Positions 1-8,240 of a stretch of DNA of 64,000 bases are shown piece by piece. The position numbers and the translations under genes were made by a program. Positions within the stretch are counted from its first letter, which is position 1. Each line of letters opens with the position of its first letter. Location of the stretch: contig NZ_JBDOQU010000011.1 of assembly GCF_039839375.1 (NCBI RefSeq), forward strand, positions 72,400-136,399, read 5' to 3'. The stretch is from JBDOQU01 sp039839375. Lineage in GTDB: Bacteria; Pseudomonadota; Alphaproteobacteria; DSM-16000; Inquilinaceae. The notes under the pieces were generated by a model. That model ran no database searches, was not told where the DNA came from, and saw nothing but the letters and a program-made list of their open reading frames with translations.

Positions 1-129
1 GTGCATGTACTGCATGCGTTTCAGAAGAAGTCGAAGTCCGGCGTAGCCACACCGCAGCCGGACGTTGAGTTGATTGAGAAGCGATTGAAGGCAGTGCTCG
101 CCCGCTACGGGCTGAGTGGGAGATCGTGA
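1..129 (+). CDS. HigB/RelE-type toxin, C-terminal end (partial)
   Basis: The window opens inside a reading frame that ends at a TGA at 127-129. The 42 visible residues contain HAFQKKS followed by a lysine/arginine-rich helix ending in ARYGLSGRS. An FxKKs segment near the C-terminus is typical of phage Gp49-like HigB toxins of the RelE/ParE fold, which cleave ribosome-bound mRNA. The downstream XRE-type gene overlaps its stop, the usual toxin-first order of HigBA modules. The N-terminal part lies outside the window, so intactness and catalytic residues cannot be judged. Confidence 0.75.
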   Translation: MHVLHAFQKKSKSGVATPQPDVELIEKRLKAVLARYGLSGRS

Positions 130-464
130 TGACGGGCAAGAACAATCCTCAAGGCGTCGACCCCCAGGGCGTCGACAATGTGTTGGCCGACCTCGGCTTC
201 AACGATGCCGAAGAGCTGTCGGCGAAGACCGTTCTCGCGGTCAAGCTGAACGAGTTGATCGACAAGCGCGGCCTCAGCCAGACCGAGGCGGCCCGCATCA
301 CCGGGATGACGCAGCCCAAGGTCTCCCAAGTCCGGCGCTACAAGCTGCAGAACATCTCTCTCGAACGCCTGATGCAGGCGCTGGTGACGCTCGACCAGCA
401 TGTCGAGATCATCGTGCGTCCCGCGCGCCGCGCTCATGCGGCCGGCATCACGGTGGCCCCATGA
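129..464 (+). CDS. HigA-like XRE-family antitoxin
   Basis: This 111-residue protein has a helix-turn-helix at about residues 50-75 (GLSQTEAARITGMTQPKVSQ), preceded by an ADLGF..AEEL segment typical of the HTH_37/HigA2-like XRE subfamily. Such proteins bind the upstream toxin and repress their own operon. I chose the ATG at 129 over the GTG at 126 because a GGGAG at 118-122 is better spaced from it; either way it overlaps the toxin stop, implying translational coupling. The C-terminal IIVRPARR tail is common in this subfamily. Confidence 0.85.
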   Translation: MTGKNNPQGVDPQGVDNVLADLGFNDAEELSAKTVLAVKLNELIDKRGLSQTEAARITGMTQPKVSQVRRYKLQNISLERLMQALVTLDQHVEIIVRPARRAHAAGITVAP

Positions 465-477
465 TGCGCCAGCGCCC

Positions 478-873
478 ATGCCCGACCGTTTCGTCCTAGT
501 CAGGTCGGCGGCGGACCTGGCGCTGGTTCTGGAGGCCGCGGCCGCCCCTCTTCACCTGGTCAGCGACCTGAACGCGGGCGTCCATGCCGGGGCCGGGTGG
601 TGGCGGGCGCTGGTCGATCAATGCCCGGCGGAGCGGCTGGCGGTCGCGCTGCTGGATTGCGGGGACGGCTCCAAGGCGGTGCTGGACGCGCTGGCGGCCG
701 ACGTAGTGGACATCGTCTATAGCAGCAATCCGGCCCAGCCGTTGGCCCGCGCACTCCACGATCATGCGGGCCTGCACGGCGCGCGGCTGTGGCCGGAACG
801 GCCGGAAGCGTTCGACCTTCGCCGCCGGCGCGACCCGCTGGGCGACTGCCGGCGGTGGCTGGACCAAGAATAG
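478..873 (+). CDS. Conserved hypothetical protein, 131 aa
   Basis: I do not recognise a named family. The start is the ATG at 478 (MPDRFVLVRSAADL); an upstream in-frame extension reads as out-of-frame antitoxin sequence and is rejected. The product is soluble, without signal peptide or membrane segment, and looks alpha/beta: LALVLEAA, PLHLVSDL, RLAVALLDCGD and VVDIVYSS resemble alternating strands and helices. It lies 130 bp upstream of the class I aldolase on the same strand. No catalytic motif is evident. Confidence 0.55.
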   Translation: MPDRFVLVRSAADLALVLEAAAAPLHLVSDLNAGVHAGAGWWRALVDQCPAERLAVALLDCGDGSKAVLDALAADVVDIVYSSNPAQPLARALHDHAGLHGARLWPERPEAFDLRRRRDPLGDCRRWLDQE

Positions 874-1003
874 GGCCACCGGACCTGCATTCAGGGCGGA
901 ACCGCCATCCCCGCGGCGGCGTTGCATTGGCGGAATTGCTGGTTTATCGAGAAACTGCGAAATTCAGGCCATTCACTCCGAAAACGACCCCAAGGACCGT
1001 TCG

Positions 1004-1933
1004 ATGAAGCTGACGACGCGCGTGAAGAAGATTCTGGCGAACTACAGCGGCGAAAACCCCGGCGTTCAGGCGAAGCTGGCGCAGATGCTGATGCATGGCC
1101 GGCTGGGCGGCACCGGCAAGATGATCATCCTGCCGGTCGATCAGGGGATCGAGCACGGTCCGGCGCGCAGCTTCGCGATCAATCCGGACGGCTACGACCC
1201 GCTCTACCACCACCAGCTCGCCATCGATGCGGGGCTGAACGCCTACGCCGCGCCGCTGGGCAGCCTGGAGGTCTCCTCCCCCCACTTCCCGGCCCAGGTC
1301 CCGACGATCCTGAAGATCAACCATGCCAACAGCCTGAGCCGGCTGAAGGAAGACGCCGACCAGGCGATGTTCGGATCGGTCGAGGATGCGCTGCGGCTGG
1401 GCTGCACGGCCATCGGCTTCACCATCTATCCGGGGTCGGACCAGGCGTTCGAGCAGATGGAGGAGATCGCGGAGCTGATCCGCGAGGCGAAGGCGGTCGG
1501 CCTGCCCACCGTCCTCTGGTCCTATCCGCGCGGCGGCGACGTGACCAAGGATGGCGAGACGGCGATGGATGTCGTCGCCTATGGCGCGCATCTGGCCTGC
1601 CAGCTTGGCGCCCATGTCATCAAGGTGAAGCTGCCGACGGACGTCCTGGAGCAGAAGGAAGCCAAGAAGGAGTTCACCGACCAGAAGATCGCCATCGGCA
1701 CGCAGGCCGAGCGGGTTGCGGAAGTCGTGCGGTCTTGCATGAACGGCCGCCGGATCGTCGTCTTCTCCGGCGGCGCGGCGAAGGGCACGGACGCGGTGCT
1801 GAACGACGCCCGCGCCATCCGTGACGGCAACGGCAACGGGTCGATCATCGGCCGCAACTGCTTCCGCCGTCCGCGCGCCGAGGCCATGGAACTGCTGGAT
1901 ACGCTGGTCCGCATCTTCCAGGGCAAGGAGTGA
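1004..1933 (+). CDS. Class I fructose-bisphosphate aldolase (DhnA/FbaB family)
   Basis: The 309-residue cytoplasmic TIM-barrel enzyme is expected to cleave fructose 1,6-bisphosphate into glyceraldehyde 3-phosphate and dihydroxyacetone phosphate through a lysine Schiff base. Visible family features are IILPVDQGIEHGP near the N-terminus, LWSYPRGGDV in the middle, and the strand HVIKVKLPTD carrying lysines placed like the Schiff-base lysine. FSGGAAKGTD and GRNCFRRPR near the C-terminus form the phosphate-binding end. The start is the ATG at 1004, with AAGGA about 8 bases upstream; the much longer frame from 764 runs through noncoding sequence. Its stop overlaps the GTG of the next gene, so the two are coupled. 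Confidence 0.92.
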   Translation: MKLTTRVKKILANYSGENPGVQAKLAQMLMHGRLGGTGKMIILPVDQGIEHGPARSFAINPDGYDPLYHHQLAIDAGLNAYAAPLGSLEVSSPHFPAQVPTILKINHANSLSRLKEDADQAMFGSVEDALRLGCTAIGFTIYPGSDQAFEQMEEIAELIREAKAVGLPTVLWSYPRGGDVTKDGETAMDVVAYGAHLACQLGAHVIKVKLPTDVLEQKEAKKEFTDQKIAIGTQAERVAEVVRSCMNGRRIVVFSGGAAKGTDAVLNDARAIRDGNGNGSIIGRNCFRRPRAEAMELLDTLVRIFQGKE

Positions 1934-2490
1934 GCGATCAGCGGCTCTATCTCGTGACGCCGCCGGCTTTCGAGCCGGCGGCGTTCGCGTCCCTGCTGGC
2001 CGAGGCGCTGGAGGCCGGGCCGGTCGAGTGCGTGGAGCTTCGGCTGGCGTCCGGCGACGAGGCCGGCTGGCGGACCGCTATCGAGGCGCTGCGGCCCGTG
2101 GCGCAGGATCGCAACGCGGCCTTCCTGCTGACCGACAGGGCGGCGCTTGCGGCGGAAACCGGCTGCGACGGCGTGGCGCTCCTCTCCCCGCAATCCTATG
2201 CCGAGGCGCGGCGGCTGGTCGGGCCGCAGGCGATCGTCGGCGCATGGGCCGGAACCAGCCGTCACGACGCCATGACCGCAGGGGAGCGAGGCGCGGATTT
2301 CGTCGGCTTCGCGGCCGATGCGGAGCTGATCGACTGGTGGGCCGACCTGTTCGAGATACCCTGCGTCGCCTATGGCGGGATCACACCGGAAACCGGGCCT
2401 GCCTTCGGAAAAGCCGATTTCCTGGCGCTGGACGATGCGGTCTGGGGGAATTCCGCGGGGCCAGCCGAGGGCGTCCGCGCTTTCCTGTGA
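1930..2490 (+). CDS. Thiamine phosphate synthase-like protein (ThiE/TenI fold)
   Basis: This 186-residue protein starts at a GTG overlapping the aldolase stop by 4 bases. It has the ThiE/TenI TIM-barrel pattern: RLYLVTPP at the N-terminus, CVELRL, AAFLLTDRAALA, DGVALL, IVGAWAGTSRHDAM, ADFVGF and AYGGITPETG. ThiE couples HMP-PP to thiazole phosphate. The GxSxH pattern appears as WAGTSRHDAM, but the length is about 20 residues below usual ThiE and several pyrophosphate-binding residues are not obvious. Coupling to an aldolase rather than to thi genes is common for this paralog type in alphaproteobacteria, so its real substrate may differ. Confidence 0.75.
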   Translation: MSDQRLYLVTPPAFEPAAFASLLAEALEAGPVECVELRLASGDEAGWRTAIEALRPVAQDRNAAFLLTDRAALAAETGCDGVALLSPQSYAEARRLVGPQAIVGAWAGTSRHDAMTAGERGADFVGFAADAELIDWWADLFEIPCVAYGGITPETGPAFGKADFLALDDAVWGNSAGPAEGVRAFL

Positions 2491-2542
2491 CGGCGGGCCG
2501 GGCCGTGCCCGGTTCTTCGCCGCCAGCGAAGCGGCAACGGCC

Positions 2543-2739
2543 TATGGATTCCGGATCAAGTCCGGAATGACCAATAAAAACAACGTCATGCTGGACCTGA
2601 TCCAGCATCCATACGGAGTCGATGCCGGGCGACCTTCACCGGAATAACCAATGGGGCAAGCCACTCTTGCCTTTCTTCCTCACCTTGAGCCTGTCGAAAG
2701 GTGTGTGCCCGCATGGTTCGACAGGCTCACCATGAGGAC
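2543..2739. repeat. Composite of two dispersed intergenic palindromic repeats (families A and B)
   Basis: The 263-base gap between the ThiE-like gene and the MBL gene is filled by repeats. Family A (2543-2628) has two imperfect palindromes, one built on TTCCGGATCAAGTCCGGAA and one on ATGCTGGACCTGATCCAGCA, joined by a short AT-rich linker. Family B (about 2680-2739) has inverted copies of TGAGCCTGTCGAA around GTGTGTGCCCGCATGG. Related copies lie at 8091-8240, 46039-46126 and 52315-52377. They sit at gene ends and could fold as RNA hairpins that terminate or stabilise the convergent transcripts here. Confidence 0.85.
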
Positions 2740-2753
2740 GATAAGGAACCCTG

Positions 2754-3563
2754 TCAGTCCTCCAGCGCGTTGAGATAGCGGTCGATGGAGCGGCGGACGG
2801 CGTCCTTCGCCCCGTGCGCGATCCGCTTGCCCCGGAAGCCGCCATAGAGGCGGTCGTAGGAGAGCGGCTTCAGCCTTTCGCCGATCGTGCGGACGGTCGC
2901 GGCGGGAAGCGGTATGCGGTTGGGATAGCTGCGCATGAAGCTGACCCAGTTCGTATCCTCCGCGATCGCGGCGGTGTCGCCGGTCATGAGGACGCCCCTG
3001 CCCTCCGCCCCCTCCGGCCAGTGGAGGACGGCGCTGCCCTCGAAATGGCCGCCGCAGCGGATGAGGGTCGGCCCCTCCTCCAGTTCCAGCCGGTCGCCGC
3101 CCCAGAAGCGGACCGCCGGGTCCGGCCGCATCACCCATTCCCGGTCGTCCTCATGCAGGTGGATGGGCGCGTCGAAGACACGGCTCCACTCCACCATCGC
3201 GGAATAGAAGTGCGGATGGGAGATGGCGATCGCGTCGACGCCGCCCAAGGCGGTCACGATGTCGATCGTGGCGTCGTCCAGCAGGGTGATGCAGTCCCAC
3301 AGCACGTTGCCGCCGGCGGCGCGGACCAGCAGCGCGCGCTGGCCGATGGCGAAGTCCGGCACGGTGGCAATGCCGTAGAGGCCCGTCTCATGCCGTTCGA
3401 AGGCGTTGCGGCGGTCGCGCCGGAGATCGTCCAGACTCGTCCAGGACTGGCCGCCCGGCGGCAGGAACTGCCTTTCATCCTCGCAGATCGGGCAGCGCGC
3501 GGGCGGACGGTCGCCGCTGTCGGCGAACTGGACCCCGCAGGCAGTGCAGACGAAGCAGGCCAT
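2754..3563 (-). CDS. Rubredoxin-like zinc ribbon fused to MBL-fold hydrolase
   Basis: The 269-residue protein starts with a small knuckle domain: cysteines at residues 3, 6 and 9 and a CPIC at 24-27, resembling rubredoxin. A metallo-beta-lactamase fold follows. The canonical HxHxDH is replaced by HPHFYSAM, while GGHFEGSAVLHW and LMTGDTAAI supply the later His and Asp positions. Only part of the usual dinuclear metal site is therefore kept. The fold suggests a hydrolase or redox-coupled enzyme; the substrate is unknown. It abuts the downstream end of the alpha/beta hydrolase gene (one shared base), so the two are probably cotranscribed. Confidence 0.8.
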   Translation of the reverse strand: MACFVCTACGVQFADSGDRPPARCPICEDERQFLPPGGQSWTSLDDLRRDRRNAFERHETGLYGIATVPDFAIGQRALLVRAAGGNVLWDCITLLDDATIDIVTALGGVDAIAISHPHFYSAMVEWSRVFDAPIHLHEDDREWVMRPDPAVRFWGGDRLELEEGPTLIRCGGHFEGSAVLHWPEGAEGRGVLMTGDTAAIAEDTNWVSFMRSYPNRIPLPAATVRTIGERLKPLSYDRLYGGFRGKRIAHGAKDAVRRSIDRYLNALED

Positions 3564-4516
3564 CAGCCGCGCGCCAGCCGGCGGATCGCGGCTTCCGCCT
3601 GCTTCACATGACGGTCGCCCTCCGGGATCGCGTGGAGCAGCATGTTGAAGCCATGGATCATGCCGGGCGCGACATGGTGGACGACCTCAGTTCCCGCATC
3701 GCGCAGCGCTTCGGCGTAGCGCGCCGCCTCGTCCCGCAGAGGGTCGCATTCGGCGGCCAGGATCACCGTCGGCGGCATGCCGCGCGGCACGGCGTGGAGG
3801 GAGGGGGAGATCAGCGGGTCCCCCGGCTGCCCGGTCGTGCCCAGATAGCAGCGGGCGAACCAGTCCAGCTCCTCCCGCGTCAGGTTCGTGCCCTCGGCAT
3901 GCTCGTCGACCGATGGCTCGTCGAGCGTGAGGTCCAGCCACGGACAGAGAAGGTAGTTGAGCGCGACCGGCGGGCCGTTCTCCGTCACCGAAAGGCGCGT
4001 CACGGCAGCGGCCAGGCCGGCTCCCGCGCTGCATCCGCCGACCATGATCCGCCGGGCGTCGCCGCCATAGGCGTGGGCGTGGTGGGCGATCCACATCAGC
4101 GCGTCGTAACCATCCTCCACCGCCGCCGGGAAGGGATGTTCCGGAGCCAGCCTGTAGCTGGCGGAGACGACAAGCGCCGGCAGGCGCTGGGCCAGACGCC
4201 GCGCCTCATGCTCGCTCTCGTCGATGCCGCCGATGACGTAGCCGCCGCCATGGAAGTAGAGCGCCACCGGCAGCGGGCAACCATGGGCCGTGCGGGGCTT
4301 GACGATGCGGACGCGGCGCGGGCCGGACCGGGCCGGGACCATGTGATCCTCCACCCAATCCACCGGCTCCAGCGGCGGCCGGTCCTCCAGGATCACCTCA
4401 TGCGCGATTTCCCGCGCCTTGGCCGGGCCCATCCTGTGGAGCGGCGGCAGGCTCCGCTCCGCCAGCCAGGCGTCCACGGCCTTCACATAGGCCAGGGATT
4501 CGGGATGCAAGCTCAT
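3563..4516 (-). CDS. Alpha/beta hydrolase, hormone-sensitive-lipase (HSL) family esterase
   Basis: The 317-residue cytoplasmic protein shows the HSL-family oxyanion motif HGGGYVIGG and the nucleophile elbow GGCSAGAG, with Cys where most members have Asp. The acid is in AAECDPLRDEA and the histidine in GMIHGFNML near the C-terminus. These enzymes hydrolyse short-chain acyl esters. No signal peptide is visible. It is the first gene of a two-gene minus-strand unit with the MBL protein. The Asp-to-Cys change before the nucleophile serine occurs in some family members and need not abolish activity. Confidence 0.88.
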   Translation of the reverse strand: MSLHPESLAYVKAVDAWLAERSLPPLHRMGPAKAREIAHEVILEDRPPLEPVDWVEDHMVPARSGPRRVRIVKPRTAHGCPLPVALYFHGGGYVIGGIDESEHEARRLAQRLPALVVSASYRLAPEHPFPAAVEDGYDALMWIAHHAHAYGGDARRIMVGGCSAGAGLAAAVTRLSVTENGPPVALNYLLCPWLDLTLDEPSVDEHAEGTNLTREELDWFARCYLGTTGQPGDPLISPSLHAVPRGMPPTVILAAECDPLRDEAARYAEALRDAGTEVVHHVAPGMIHGFNMLLHAIPEGDRHVKQAEAAIRRLARG

Positions 4517-4547
4517 CGCCTCAGCGTCTCCGGTAGAAAAGGCGTCG

Positions 4548-5606
4548 TCAATCCGCTACCGGCGCCCAGATCACGTCCTCGATGTCCGCGGCCCCGGTCG
4601 CCAGCATGACCAGCCGGTCGAAGCCGAGCGCGATGCCTGAGCTTTCCGGCAGGCCGTGATCGAGCGCGGCCAGGAAATCCTCGTCTATCGGATAGCGCAC
4701 GCCGTAAAGCCGTTCCTTCAGATCCATGTCCGCGACGAAACGGGCGCGCTGAACCCCCGGTTCCGTCAGCTCTCCGAAGGCGTTGGCCAGTTCCAGCCCG
4801 CAGACATAGAGTTCGAACCGCTCCGCCAGCCGGCCATCCTCCGGTTTCGGCCGGGAGAGGGCGGCCATGGAGATTGGATAATCCTTCAGCACGGTCGGCG
4901 CGCCGACGCCCAGGAAGGGCTCGATCTTCTCGAGGAAGATTCGGAAGAAGAGGTCGTCCCACCGGTCGCCCTCGCGCGCCGGGATGCCGATGGCGGCGGA
5001 CTGGCGGTCCAGCAGCGCGACGTCCGGGGCGTGGGGATCGGGCGCGGTCGCCAGGAGGTCGATCCCGGCATAAGTCTCGAACGCCTCCGCGACGGTGAGG
5101 ATCTGCCATGGGGCGAAGGGGTCGGCCTCCAGCCCGCCGCGCCGGAAGCGGTCATGGCCCGACGCGCGGAGCGTGGCGCGGAGCAGGCCCCGGCAATCCT
5201 CGATCAGCGCCTCGTACCCCTCCCGGACCCTATACCATTCCAGCATCGAGAATTCGGGATGGTGGGTCGTGGACCGCTCGGCGTTCCGGAAGACATGGGA
5301 GAGCTGGTAGATGCGCGGCAGCCCCGCGACCAGCAGCTTCTTCATCGCGAATTCGGGGCTGGTGTGGAGGAAGACCGGCCGCCGGTCGTCCGGATGCGGC
5401 CCGCGCAATTCCGTCCGGAAGGCCTGGAGGTGCGGCTCCAGCCCCGGCGAGACCTGGAGCGCGGGCGTGTCGACCTCAAGGAAATCCATGGCATCGAAGA
5501 AATCGCGCAGCGCGCGCTGCATGCGCGACCGGGCCAGGAGATCCTCCCGCCTGGGCTGGTAGCGATCCGGCCGCCACCAGGGCGCGCGGGGTTTGCGGGG
5601 CTGCAT
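4548..5606 (-). CDS. epmA: EF-P--(R)-beta-lysine ligase EpmA (GenX/PoxA)
   Basis: This is a class II lysyl-tRNA-synthetase catalytic core without the N-terminal anticodon-binding domain, 352 residues, which is the EpmA architecture. It activates lysine or beta-lysine and attaches it to a conserved lysine of EF-P to relieve ribosome stalling at polyproline. Motif 2 is FRNAERSTTHHPEFSMLEWY and motif 3 is SGIALGFDRLVML. I prefer the ATG at 5606 to an upstream TTG at 5621. It is divergent from efp with about 110 bases between them, which strongly supports the assignment. No EpmB aminomutase lies nearby. Confidence 0.93.
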   Translation of the reverse strand: MQPRKPRAPWWRPDRYQPRREDLLARSRMQRALRDFFDAMDFLEVDTPALQVSPGLEPHLQAFRTELRGPHPDDRRPVFLHTSPEFAMKKLLVAGLPRIYQLSHVFRNAERSTTHHPEFSMLEWYRVREGYEALIEDCRGLLRATLRASGHDRFRRGGLEADPFAPWQILTVAEAFETYAGIDLLATAPDPHAPDVALLDRQSAAIGIPAREGDRWDDLFFRIFLEKIEPFLGVGAPTVLKDYPISMAALSRPKPEDGRLAERFELYVCGLELANAFGELTEPGVQRARFVADMDLKERLYGVRYPIDEDFLAALDHGLPESSGIALGFDRLVMLATGAADIEDVIWAPVAD

Positions 5607-5717
5607 CCTGTCCTGTTCCAATTGCCTTGCGCGGGGCTTGCTGTTAGGTTCCGCGCCGATTTCGCGCCGGACTTTTCACGATCCCGCGCGGCCGCATCCT
5701 GAAAAGCAGGGATTTCA

Positions 5718-6284
5718 ATGAAGGTCAACGCCATCACCATTCGCCCGGGCAACGTGCTGGAGCACGAGGGCAAGCTGATGCTGGTCACCAAGATCGACAT
5801 CATCCAGCCCGGCAAGGGCAATGCGGTGATCCAGGTCGAGATGAAGGACGCACGCACGGGCACCAAGACGCAGCAGCGCTTCCGCACGCAGGAAACGGTC
5901 GAGCGCGCCCGTCTGGACGAGCATGATATGCAGTATCTGTTCAGCGAAGGCGATCTCTACACCTTCATGGATAATGAGACGTTCGAGCAGGCGACCATCC
6001 CGCGCGACACGATCGGCGACCCGGCCGTCTTCCTGCAGGAAGGCATGGTCTGCACTGTGACGATGCATGAGGGATCGCCTCTTTCGGTGGAGATCCCGGC
6101 CACCGTCACCATGCAGATCGTCGAGGCCGAGCCCGTGGTGAAGGGCCAGACGGCGTCTTCGTCCTACAAGCCCGCCATTCTGGAGAACGGGGTGCGGGTC
6201 ATGGTGCCGCCGCACATCGAATCCGGCACCCGCATCGTGGTCAACACGGCCGACAATTCATATTCCGAGCGCGCGAAGGACTGA
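5718..6284 (+). CDS. efp: Elongation factor P
   Basis: The 188-residue three-domain protein binds between the P and E sites and rescues ribosomes stalled at consecutive prolines. The N-terminal KOW-like domain carries PGKGNA with the modifiable lysine at residue 33, matching the lysine that EpmA modifies. The C-terminal OB domain ends with VMVPPHIESGTRIVVNTADNSYSERAKD, close to the family consensus. It is followed after 9 bases by the inositol monophosphatase gene. The length is canonical. Confidence 0.97.
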   Translation: MKVNAITIRPGNVLEHEGKLMLVTKIDIIQPGKGNAVIQVEMKDARTGTKTQQRFRTQETVERARLDEHDMQYLFSEGDLYTFMDNETFEQATIPRDTIGDPAVFLQEGMVCTVTMHEGSPLSVEIPATVTMQIVEAEPVVKGQTASSSYKPAILENGVRVMVPPHIESGTRIVVNTADNSYSERAKD

Positions 6285-6293
6285 TCCCCCGAC

Positions 6294-7139
6294 ATGGCCG
6301 TCCGTTCCCCCACCATCAATGTCATGGTCCGCGCCGCCGAGAAGGCGGGGCGCGCCCTCGTGCGCGATTTCGGCGAGGTAGAGCAGCTTCAGGTGTCGAA
6401 GAAGGGGCCGGCGGATTTCGTGTCGACAGCCGATTTCAAGGCCGAGAAGACGATCCGCGCCGAACTGGCAAAGGCTCGCCCCGGCTTCGGCTTCCTGATG
6501 GAGGAAAGCGCCGAGACCAAAGGCACGGACGGCGACAATCGCTGGATCGTCGATCCGCTGGACGGGACGACGAATTTCCTCCACGGCATCCCGCATTTCG
6601 CGATCTCCATCGCGGCCGAGGTGAACGGCGAAGTGACCGCCGGCGTCATCATGAACCCCGTCACCAACGAGCTTTTCTACGCCGAGAAGGGCAAGGGCGC
6701 GTTCGTCCAGATCAATGGCGGCGTCGACCGGCGGCTGCGCGTGTCCGGCCGGCGGCTTCTGGAGGAATCGCTGATCGGCACCGGCGCGCCCTTCAAGGGC
6801 CATGGCGACATCCCGAAATTCCTGGGCGAGCTGGATGAGATCCTGCCGAAGGTCGCCGGTATCCGCCGCATGGGCGCAGCGGCGCTGGACCTGGCCTATG
6901 TCGCCGCCGGGCGGCTGGACGCCTTCTGGGAGACCGGGCTGAACGCCTGGGATGTCGCGGCGGGCATCATCCTGGTATCGGAAGCCGGCGGCTACGTGAC
7001 CGAGATCAACGGCAAGCGCGACCCGCTGAACAACCGCAGCATCCTGGCCGCCAATACGCACATGCACCTGCCGGTGGCGAAGATGCTGAAATCTGCCGCC
7101 AAGGCCAGGTCCATCCCTGAAGCCCAGCCAGCGGGCTGA
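6294..7139 (+). CDS. suhB: Inositol monophosphatase family protein (SuhB-like)
   Basis: The 281-residue protein carries the Mg2+-dependent phosphatase signatures: MEESAE with glutamates near residues 70-71, DPLDGTTNF with aspartates at 87 and 90, and AWDVAAG near residue 217. It hydrolyses myo-inositol 1-phosphate or related phosphates, and some members act in rRNA transcription antitermination. It lies 9 bases downstream of efp, a common alphaproteobacterial order, and is likely cotranscribed with it. Whether it works on inositol, nucleotides or as a SuhB-type factor cannot be decided from sequence. Confidence 0.9.
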   Translation: MAVRSPTINVMVRAAEKAGRALVRDFGEVEQLQVSKKGPADFVSTADFKAEKTIRAELAKARPGFGFLMEESAETKGTDGDNRWIVDPLDGTTNFLHGIPHFAISIAAEVNGEVTAGVIMNPVTNELFYAEKGKGAFVQINGGVDRRLRVSGRRLLEESLIGTGAPFKGHGDIPKFLGELDEILPKVAGIRRMGAAALDLAYVAAGRLDAFWETGLNAWDVAAGIILVSEAGGYVTEINGKRDPLNNRSILAANTHMHLPVAKMLKSAAKARSIPEAQPAG

Positions 7140-7150
7140 GGCGGCCCGGC

Positions 7151-8068
7151 GTGATCGAGGTCGGCAGGGTAGCGGTCATCGGCTGCGGCACGGTGGGGCT
7201 GAGCTGGGCCGCCCTGTTCATGGCGAACGGCCTGGATGTCGTCGCCTATGATCCCGCCACGAACGACAAGGACGATCTGCTGCGGCCGATCAGGGATATC
7301 CTTCCGACCTTGAGGGAAATCGGCCTCGACGGCGACGGATCGCTTTCCATCGCGGGGGCGCCGGAAGAGGCCTGCCGCGACGCCGACCTGATCCAGGAGA
7401 ATTCGCCCGAGAGGCTGGAGGAGAAGGCCGACCTGCTGGCCCGGCTGGACGAAGCGAGTCCGGAACGGGCGATCATCGCGTCCAGCACGTCCTCGCTGTT
7501 GTGGAGCGACATCACCGGGAAATGCCGGAACAGGGACCGGGTCATCATTGCCCATCCCTTCAACCCGCCCCACCTGATCCCGCTGGTCGAACTCTACGGT
7601 CCGGACCGTTCGGTCGTGGACCGCGCCATGGCGTTCTACGCGAAGATCGGGAAACACCCGGTGCGCCTGAACAAGGAGATGAAGGGGCACATCGCCAACC
7701 GGCTTTCCTCGGCGCTCTACCAGGAAGCCGTTTACCTGGTGGAGCAGGGTGTGGCCTCCGTCGCCGACATAGATTCGGCGCTGCGTGAAGGGCCGGGGCT
7801 GCGCTGGTCGATCATGGGCGCGCACCTGACCTATCATCTGGGAGGCGGACGCGGCGGCATACGCCACTATCTCGACCATCTCGGCCCCAGCCAGGAGCGC
7901 CGATGGGAGGATCTGGGCCGGCCCAAACTGACCGAGTGTCTGAAGGAGAAGCTGATCGACGGGGTCGAAGAGGAAACCGGCGGCGCGACCATCCCGGACC
8001 TTGAACGCGCGCGCGACGAGGCGCTGCTCCGCATCCTGAAGGCGAGAGGCGGCGGCGACCGCGACTGA
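7151..8068 (+). CDS. 3-hydroxyacyl-CoA dehydrogenase family protein (L-carnitine dehydrogenase-like)
   Basis: The 305-residue protein begins with a Rossmann NAD site (VAVIGCGTVGLSWAALF). It contains IIASSTSSLL and AHPFNPPHLIPLVE, and then the C-terminal 3HCDH domain with NRLSSALYQEAVYLVEQG and GPGLRWSIMGAHLTYH. That last block is characteristic of the lambda-crystallin/L-carnitine dehydrogenase/L-gulonate dehydrogenase branch rather than of fatty-acid oxidation enzymes. It oxidises a beta-hydroxy acid with NAD+. The start is a GTG at 7151, 11 bases after the preceding stop. The exact substrate is not resolved; there are no carnitine genes beside it. Confidence 0.82.
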   Translation: MIEVGRVAVIGCGTVGLSWAALFMANGLDVVAYDPATNDKDDLLRPIRDILPTLREIGLDGDGSLSIAGAPEEACRDADLIQENSPERLEEKADLLARLDEASPERAIIASSTSSLLWSDITGKCRNRDRVIIAHPFNPPHLIPLVELYGPDRSVVDRAMAFYAKIGKHPVRLNKEMKGHIANRLSSALYQEAVYLVEQGVASVADIDSALREGPGLRWSIMGAHLTYHLGGGRGGIRHYLDHLGPSQERRWEDLGRPKLTECLKEKLIDGVEEETGGATIPDLERARDEALLRILKARGGGDRD

Positions 8069-8090
8069 CGAGGTGAGAACCTTCCTCTTT

Positions 8091-8240
8091 GGTCATTCCG
8101 GACTTGATCCGGAATCCATAGGCCATGGCCGCTTAACCGGTGGCGAAGGACCGGACGTCATCCCGGCCGGTATCGACACCGTATGGATGCTGGATCAAGT
8201 CCAGCATGAGATTCTACCTTATCCTGAGTCCGTCGAAGGA
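8091..8240. repeat. Composite repeat, families A and B (inverted relative to 2543-2739)
   Basis: Family A is present in two split halves: 8091-8122 (TTCCGGACTTGATCCGGAA palindrome) and about 8157-8212 (ATGCTGGATCAAGTCCAGCA palindrome). It lies in the opposite orientation to the copy at 2.5 kb and is followed by half a family B unit at about 8216-8240 (CCTGAGTCCGTCGAAGGATG). The block fills most of the roughly 300-base gap before the OmpA-like gene. The remaining 8241-8366 holds no recognisable gene. Confidence 0.8.

Noticed and set aside
2543..2739. CRISPR array
   Set aside because: The repeats are palindromic and few, without regular spacers, and no cas genes are present.
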